A stretch of DNA of 64,000 nt from positions 1,240,001 through 1,304,000 of the forward strand of contig NZ_JADBEC010000002.1 in NCBI RefSeq assembly GCF_014873945.1, read 5' to 3'. The position numbers and the translations under genes were made by a program. Positions 60,909-64,000 of this stretch are shown piece by piece (position 1 is the first letter of the stretch; each line of letters starts with the position of its first letter). This DNA comes from Rhizobium viscosum. GTDB taxonomy: Bacteria; Pseudomonadota; Alphaproteobacteria; Rhizobiales; Rhizobiaceae. The notes beneath the pieces are model-generated. The model did no database searches, was not told where the DNA came from, and saw nothing but the letters and a program-made list of their open reading frames with translations.

Positions 60909-61553
60909 ATGTTGAGGATCAGGGGCGCCCTGATTGCCGCGCTTGTCGCGGCGGCTTTGCCCGGCTGCAAGATCATCAAGACACCGACTGCGGAAGAAAA
61001 AGCCGCAGCGGCCGCAAAGAGCGCTTTCGATCCGAATGCCAAGGTCGAGGCGATGTGGCAGCCGCAGGTCGTTCCCTATTTTGAAAAGCGCGCCGGCGAA
61101 TTGAAGGATGTCGCAGCACTTGCCGCTTCGAGCCCCGACCAGGCCGGCGAGAAATACGGCAATCCGCACAAGCAGGCGAGCTCGCCCTGGACCTATGCGG
61201 TGAAATTCAAGGGCAAGGTCGTCGCGGCCGATACGGCCTCGCGTGCGGCAACGCTCGATGTCGATGCCGATGGCGACGACAAGGCGGACGCCAAGGTGCA
61301 AATCGGGCCTGCCATTCGCGGCACGGCGCTGCGCGACACGCTGGATTTCGTCAATTTCAACGAATTCAAGAACCAGATCGAATGGGCGCAGTTCGGCAAG
61401 TCCTTCAATGAGAAAGCCAACAGCGCCTTCCTATCGGCGATCCCGCGCGACGGGCTGGCCGGCAAGACGGTGACCGTGACCGGCGCCTTCCCGCTGCCTT
61501 CGGGCAGCGATCTGCCGCTTGTGACCCCTTCGGCGCTGACGGTGGCACCATGA
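60909..61553 (+). CDS. DUF2291-family lipoprotein of the ABC transporter operon
   Basis: A 214-residue lipoprotein. The ATG at 60909 (MLRIRGALIAALVAAALPGC) has GAGG 8 bases upstream, and the LPGC lipobox would be processed at Cys. The mature part, with an AAAAAKSAFDPNAKVEAMWQ segment and KVQIGPAIRGTALRDTLDFV, is the DUF2291 pattern found in rhizobial ribose-type transporter operons. Its function in transport is unknown; a membrane-anchored accessory or periplasmic adaptor is likely. It overlaps the ATPase start by four bases, so it is an integral part of the operon. Confidence 0.85.
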   Translation: MLRIRGALIAALVAAALPGCKIIKTPTAEEKAAAAAKSAFDPNAKVEAMWQPQVVPYFEKRAGELKDVAALAASSPDQAGEKYGNPHKQASSPWTYAVKFKGKVVAADTASRAATLDVDADGDDKADAKVQIGPAIRGTALRDTLDFVNFNEFKNQIEWAQFGKSFNEKANSAFLSAIPRDGLAGKTVTVTGAFPLPSGSDLPLVTPSALTVAP

Positions 61554-63100
61554 CTATCAGCGAGGCTCCAAAGGACGATATCATCCTGCGCCTGGACGAT
61601 GTGTCGAAGGTCTATTCCGGTATCGTCGCCGTCAAGCGCGCCAATCTCGAGCTGCGCCGCGGCGCCGTCAATGTGCTTGTCGGCGAAAACGGTGCGGGCA
61701 AATCGACGCTGATGAAGATCATCGCCGGTGTCGAACGACCGACGCTCGGGAACATCATCCTTGATGGAGAAACCGTTTCCTTCGCCAGCCCCGCCGAGGC
61801 GCAGGCACATGGCATCGGCATGATCTTCCAGGAGCTCAATCTCTTCGCCAATATGTCAGTTGCCGAAAACATCTTTGCGACGCGCGAACTGACCCGCGGC
61901 GTGCTCGGCATCGACCATAGGGAACAGGTCCGCAAGGCCAATGAATTCCTGGAGCGTCTCGACGCAGGCATCGATGCCGAAACCATGGTCGAGGACCTGC
62001 CGATCGGCCAGCAGCAGCTCGTCGAGATCGCCAAGGCAATGTCGCTGAACGCCCGCATCTTGATCATGGACGAGCCGACATCGGCGCTGTCGGCAGCAGA
62101 AGTGGAGATCCTCTTCAAGGTGATCAGCGAACTGAAGGCGCAAGGGGTGGCGATCGTCTATATCTCGCATCGCCTCGAAGAGCTCATGCGGATCGGTGAT
62201 TACATCACCGTGCTGCGCGACGGGCAGATTACCGGCCACGCCATGGTCAGGGATATCGACACACGCTGGATCGTGCGCTCGATGATCGGATCGGATGCCA
62301 AGGATTTTGCGAAATCCGAAGATCATGCGCTCGGCAAGGAAATGTTCCGCGCCGAAGGCATCAGCCTGCCGCGTTCGACCGGCGGGCTTGCCGTCGACAA
62401 TGTCTCACTGTCGGTCAAGGCGGGCGAAATCCTCGGCATTTACGGCCTGATGGGCGCCGGGCGCAGCGAATTTTTCGAATGCGTCATCGGTCGCCATGCG
62501 CATTCGACCGGCAAGATCTTTATCGACGGCAGGCAAGTGCGGGCGCGGGATACGACACGGCGCATCCGCCGGGGTCTGGCGCTCATTCCCGAGGACCGGC
62601 AGCGCGAGGGCCTAGTGCAGGTTCTCTCCATCGCCTCCAACCTGACGCTTGCCAGCCTCGGCCGCTTCACACGCCTCTTCCATATCAATTCCAGGGCCGA
62701 GAAGAACGCCATCTCCGAGGCGATCCGCGATCTGTCTATCAAGGCGCCGAACCCGGACTTCGAGGTCACCTCCATGTCCGGCGGCAACCAGCAGAAAGTG
62801 GTCATCGGCAAGGCGCTGATGACCAATCCCAAAGTTCTGTTGATGGACGAGCCGAGCCGCGGCATCGATGTCGGCGCCAAGGCGGATGTTTTCCGCACCA
62901 TGCGCCGGCTTGCCGCCAATGGCCTTGCCATCCTGTTTTCAACCTCCGACCTCGAAGAGGTCATGGCGCTTTCCGATCGCATCGCGGTGCTCAGCAACGG
63001 CCATCTCATCGCCGTCTTCGACCGCGCCGAAGCAACCGAAGACGCCATCATCGCTGCCTCCGCCAAGGGGCACGAACATCAAGGGAAACTCGCGTCATGA
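61550..63100 (+). CDS. Ribose-type ABC transporter ATPase (RbsA-like)
   Basis: A 516-residue double ATPase. First domain Walker A GENGAGKST near residue 47 and Walker B RILIMDEPTSALS near residue 170; second domain degenerate Walker A GLMGAGRSEF, signature MSGGNQQKVVIGKAL and VLLMDEPSRGID. It is overlapped by the DUF2291 gene upstream and by the permease downstream (ATGA at 63097). It powers the putative apiose/apionate importer. Confidence 0.93.
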   Translation: MTISEAPKDDIILRLDDVSKVYSGIVAVKRANLELRRGAVNVLVGENGAGKSTLMKIIAGVERPTLGNIILDGETVSFASPAEAQAHGIGMIFQELNLFANMSVAENIFATRELTRGVLGIDHREQVRKANEFLERLDAGIDAETMVEDLPIGQQQLVEIAKAMSLNARILIMDEPTSALSAAEVEILFKVISELKAQGVAIVYISHRLEELMRIGDYITVLRDGQITGHAMVRDIDTRWIVRSMIGSDAKDFAKSEDHALGKEMFRAEGISLPRSTGGLAVDNVSLSVKAGEILGIYGLMGAGRSEFFECVIGRHAHSTGKIFIDGRQVRARDTTRRIRRGLALIPEDRQREGLVQVLSIASNLTLASLGRFTRLFHINSRAEKNAISEAIRDLSIKAPNPDFEVTSMSGGNQQKVVIGKALMTNPKVLLMDEPSRGIDVGAKADVFRTMRRLAANGLAILFSTSDLEEVMALSDRIAVLSNGHLIAVFDRAEATEDAIIAASAKGHEHQGKLAS

Positions 63101-64000
63101 CGGCCGCTACCGCATCCACTTCCGCGCCGAAGGGCGCGAATGGCTCCTTCCTCTTGACGCTGATGAAGCTTCGAACCTTCATCGCGCTCTTTGCCGTCAT
63201 CATCTTCTTCTCGATCTTCGCGCCGAACTTCACCTCGACGGCGAACATGATCTTGATGTCGAAACATGTGGCGCTGAACGCGTTCCTCGCGATGGGCATG
63301 ACCTTCGTCATCATCACCGGCGGCATCGATCTCTCGGTCGGTTCGATCGTCGGTCTCTGCGGCATGGTCGCCGGCGGGTTGATCCTCTATGGCATCGAAC
63401 TGCCGATCGGCTATACGGTCTATTTCAACCTCATCGAAATCGTGCTGATCACACTGGCGATCGGCCTCTTCATCGGCCTGATCAACGGCTTGCTGATTAC
63501 CAAGCTCAACGTCGCGCCCTTCATCGCCACACTCGGCACGCTCTATGTCGCCCGAGGCCTGGCATTGCTTTCCTCCGACGGCCAGACCTTTCCGAACCTC
63601 GTCGGCCGGCCGGAATATGCAACGACGGGCTTCGATTTCTTCGGTGCCGGCCGCGTTCTCGGCCTGCCGGTGTCGATCTGGATCCTGATCGTGCTGGCGC
63701 TGGTAGCCGCTTACGTCGCGCGCTCGACGCCGATCGGCCGCCACATCTTTGCCGTCGGCGGCAATGAGCGGGCCGCGCGCATGTCGGGCATCCGTGTCGA
63801 TCTGGTGAAGATCTTCGTCTACATGTTCTCCGGCCTGTGTGCCGCGATCGTCGGCATCGTCATCTCCTCGGAGTTGATGGCCGCGCATCCGGCAACCGGC
63901 GAAAGCTTCGAACTCAACGCGATTGCCGCAGCCGTTCTCGGCGGCACCTCGATGTCGGGCGGACGTGGCACGATCGGAGGAACGATCATCGGTGCCTTCG
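63097..64000 (+). CDS. Ribose-type ABC transporter permease (RbsC-like), partial
   Basis: A CUT2 permease cut off by the window end after 301 codons. It has an N-terminal ~25-residue hydrophilic leader, then membrane segments with VALNAFLAMGMTFVIITGGI, GLLITKLNVAPFIATLGTLY and HIFAVGGNERAARMSGIRV, and ends in AVLGGTSMSGGRGTIGGTII. Its start overlaps the ATPase stop. Partner of the preceding binding protein and ATPase. Confidence 0.92.
   Translation, partial: MTAATASTSAPKGANGSFLLTLMKLRTFIALFAVIIFFSIFAPNFTSTANMILMSKHVALNAFLAMGMTFVIITGGIDLSVGSIVGLCGMVAGGLILYGIELPIGYTVYFNLIEIVLITLAIGLFIGLINGLLITKLNVAPFIATLGTLYVARGLALLSSDGQTFPNLVGRPEYATTGFDFFGAGRVLGLPVSIWILIVLALVAAYVARSTPIGRHIFAVGGNERAARMSGIRVDLVKIFVYMFSGLCAAIVGIVISSELMAAHPATGESFELNAIAAAVLGGTSMSGGRGTIGGTIIGAF

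Overview
The window looks like accessory, catabolic DNA of a high-GC alphaproteobacterium of the Rhizobium/Agrobacterium type. The evidence is the codon use, the many GntR-family regulators (six), the repeated sugar or amine ABC-transporter cassettes, and protein sequences that read like rhizobial families (AraF, HypD-like DapA, RuBisCO-like OiaX, DUF2291). I saw no rRNA, tRNA, CRISPR array or replication gene. A secondary replicon is an inference only.

Layout. (1) 1-6752: an unassigned catabolic cluster on the minus strand holding a polyamine-type binding protein, NIPSNAP protein, aldehyde dehydrogenase, luciferase-like monooxygenase, flavin reductase with an extra C-terminal domain, alpha/beta hydrolase and an AA_synth/DUF1185 protein. 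A divergent GntR regulator sits next to a TGGTATACCA operator. (2) 6753-10724: a decayed nucleotidyltransferase gene, a LysR regulator, a GNAT/acyl-amino-acid-synthase-like protein with a small partner, and an XRE regulator. (3) 11027-21197: ten collinear minus-strand genes running GntR, DapA family, aldehyde dehydrogenase, FAD amine oxidase, glycine-betaine-type ABC transporter, GlxA/AraC regulator and MOSC protein. (4) 21892-24600: a HypD-like DapA gene and two GntR genes. (5) 24706-30227: the L-arabinose transporter araFGH, divergent from an aldose epimerase and an SDR aldose dehydrogenase. (6) 30368-37653: a BMP-type (nucleoside-like) ABC transporter with an amidase and a cytosine-deaminase-family amidohydrolase, whose stop codon is the insertion point of an IS630-type element (37653-38699). 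(7) 38725-46906: a double-winged-helix GntR regulator and HSL-type esterase, divergent across a 32-bp palindrome from a two-permease sugar ABC transporter, an enolase-superfamily dehydratase and a rhamnose-mutarotase-like protein. (8) 47019-55298: a FitAB-like toxin-antitoxin pair, an SLC13/RCK transporter, LysR/AhpD-like/PNPOx genes, three unknown proteins and an SDR. (9) 55350-64000: a NanR-like GntR divergent from a RuBisCO-like protein, a DUF1537 kinase and an oxidoisomerase (the OiaX-OiaK-ApnO set of D-apiose/D-apionate catabolism). These are followed by a terminator, a large hairpin, and a ribose-type ABC transporter with a DUF2291 lipoprotein, cut by the window end.

Shared logic. Most modules pair an uptake system with a short oxidative pathway and a local GntR regulator. 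Two regulatory patterns recur across modules. One is an 11-bp motif (CATCATACCAG or CATTATACCAG) in the promoters of araF, oiaX and apnO. The other is a perfect or near-perfect hairpin directly after the binding-protein gene in four transporter operons.
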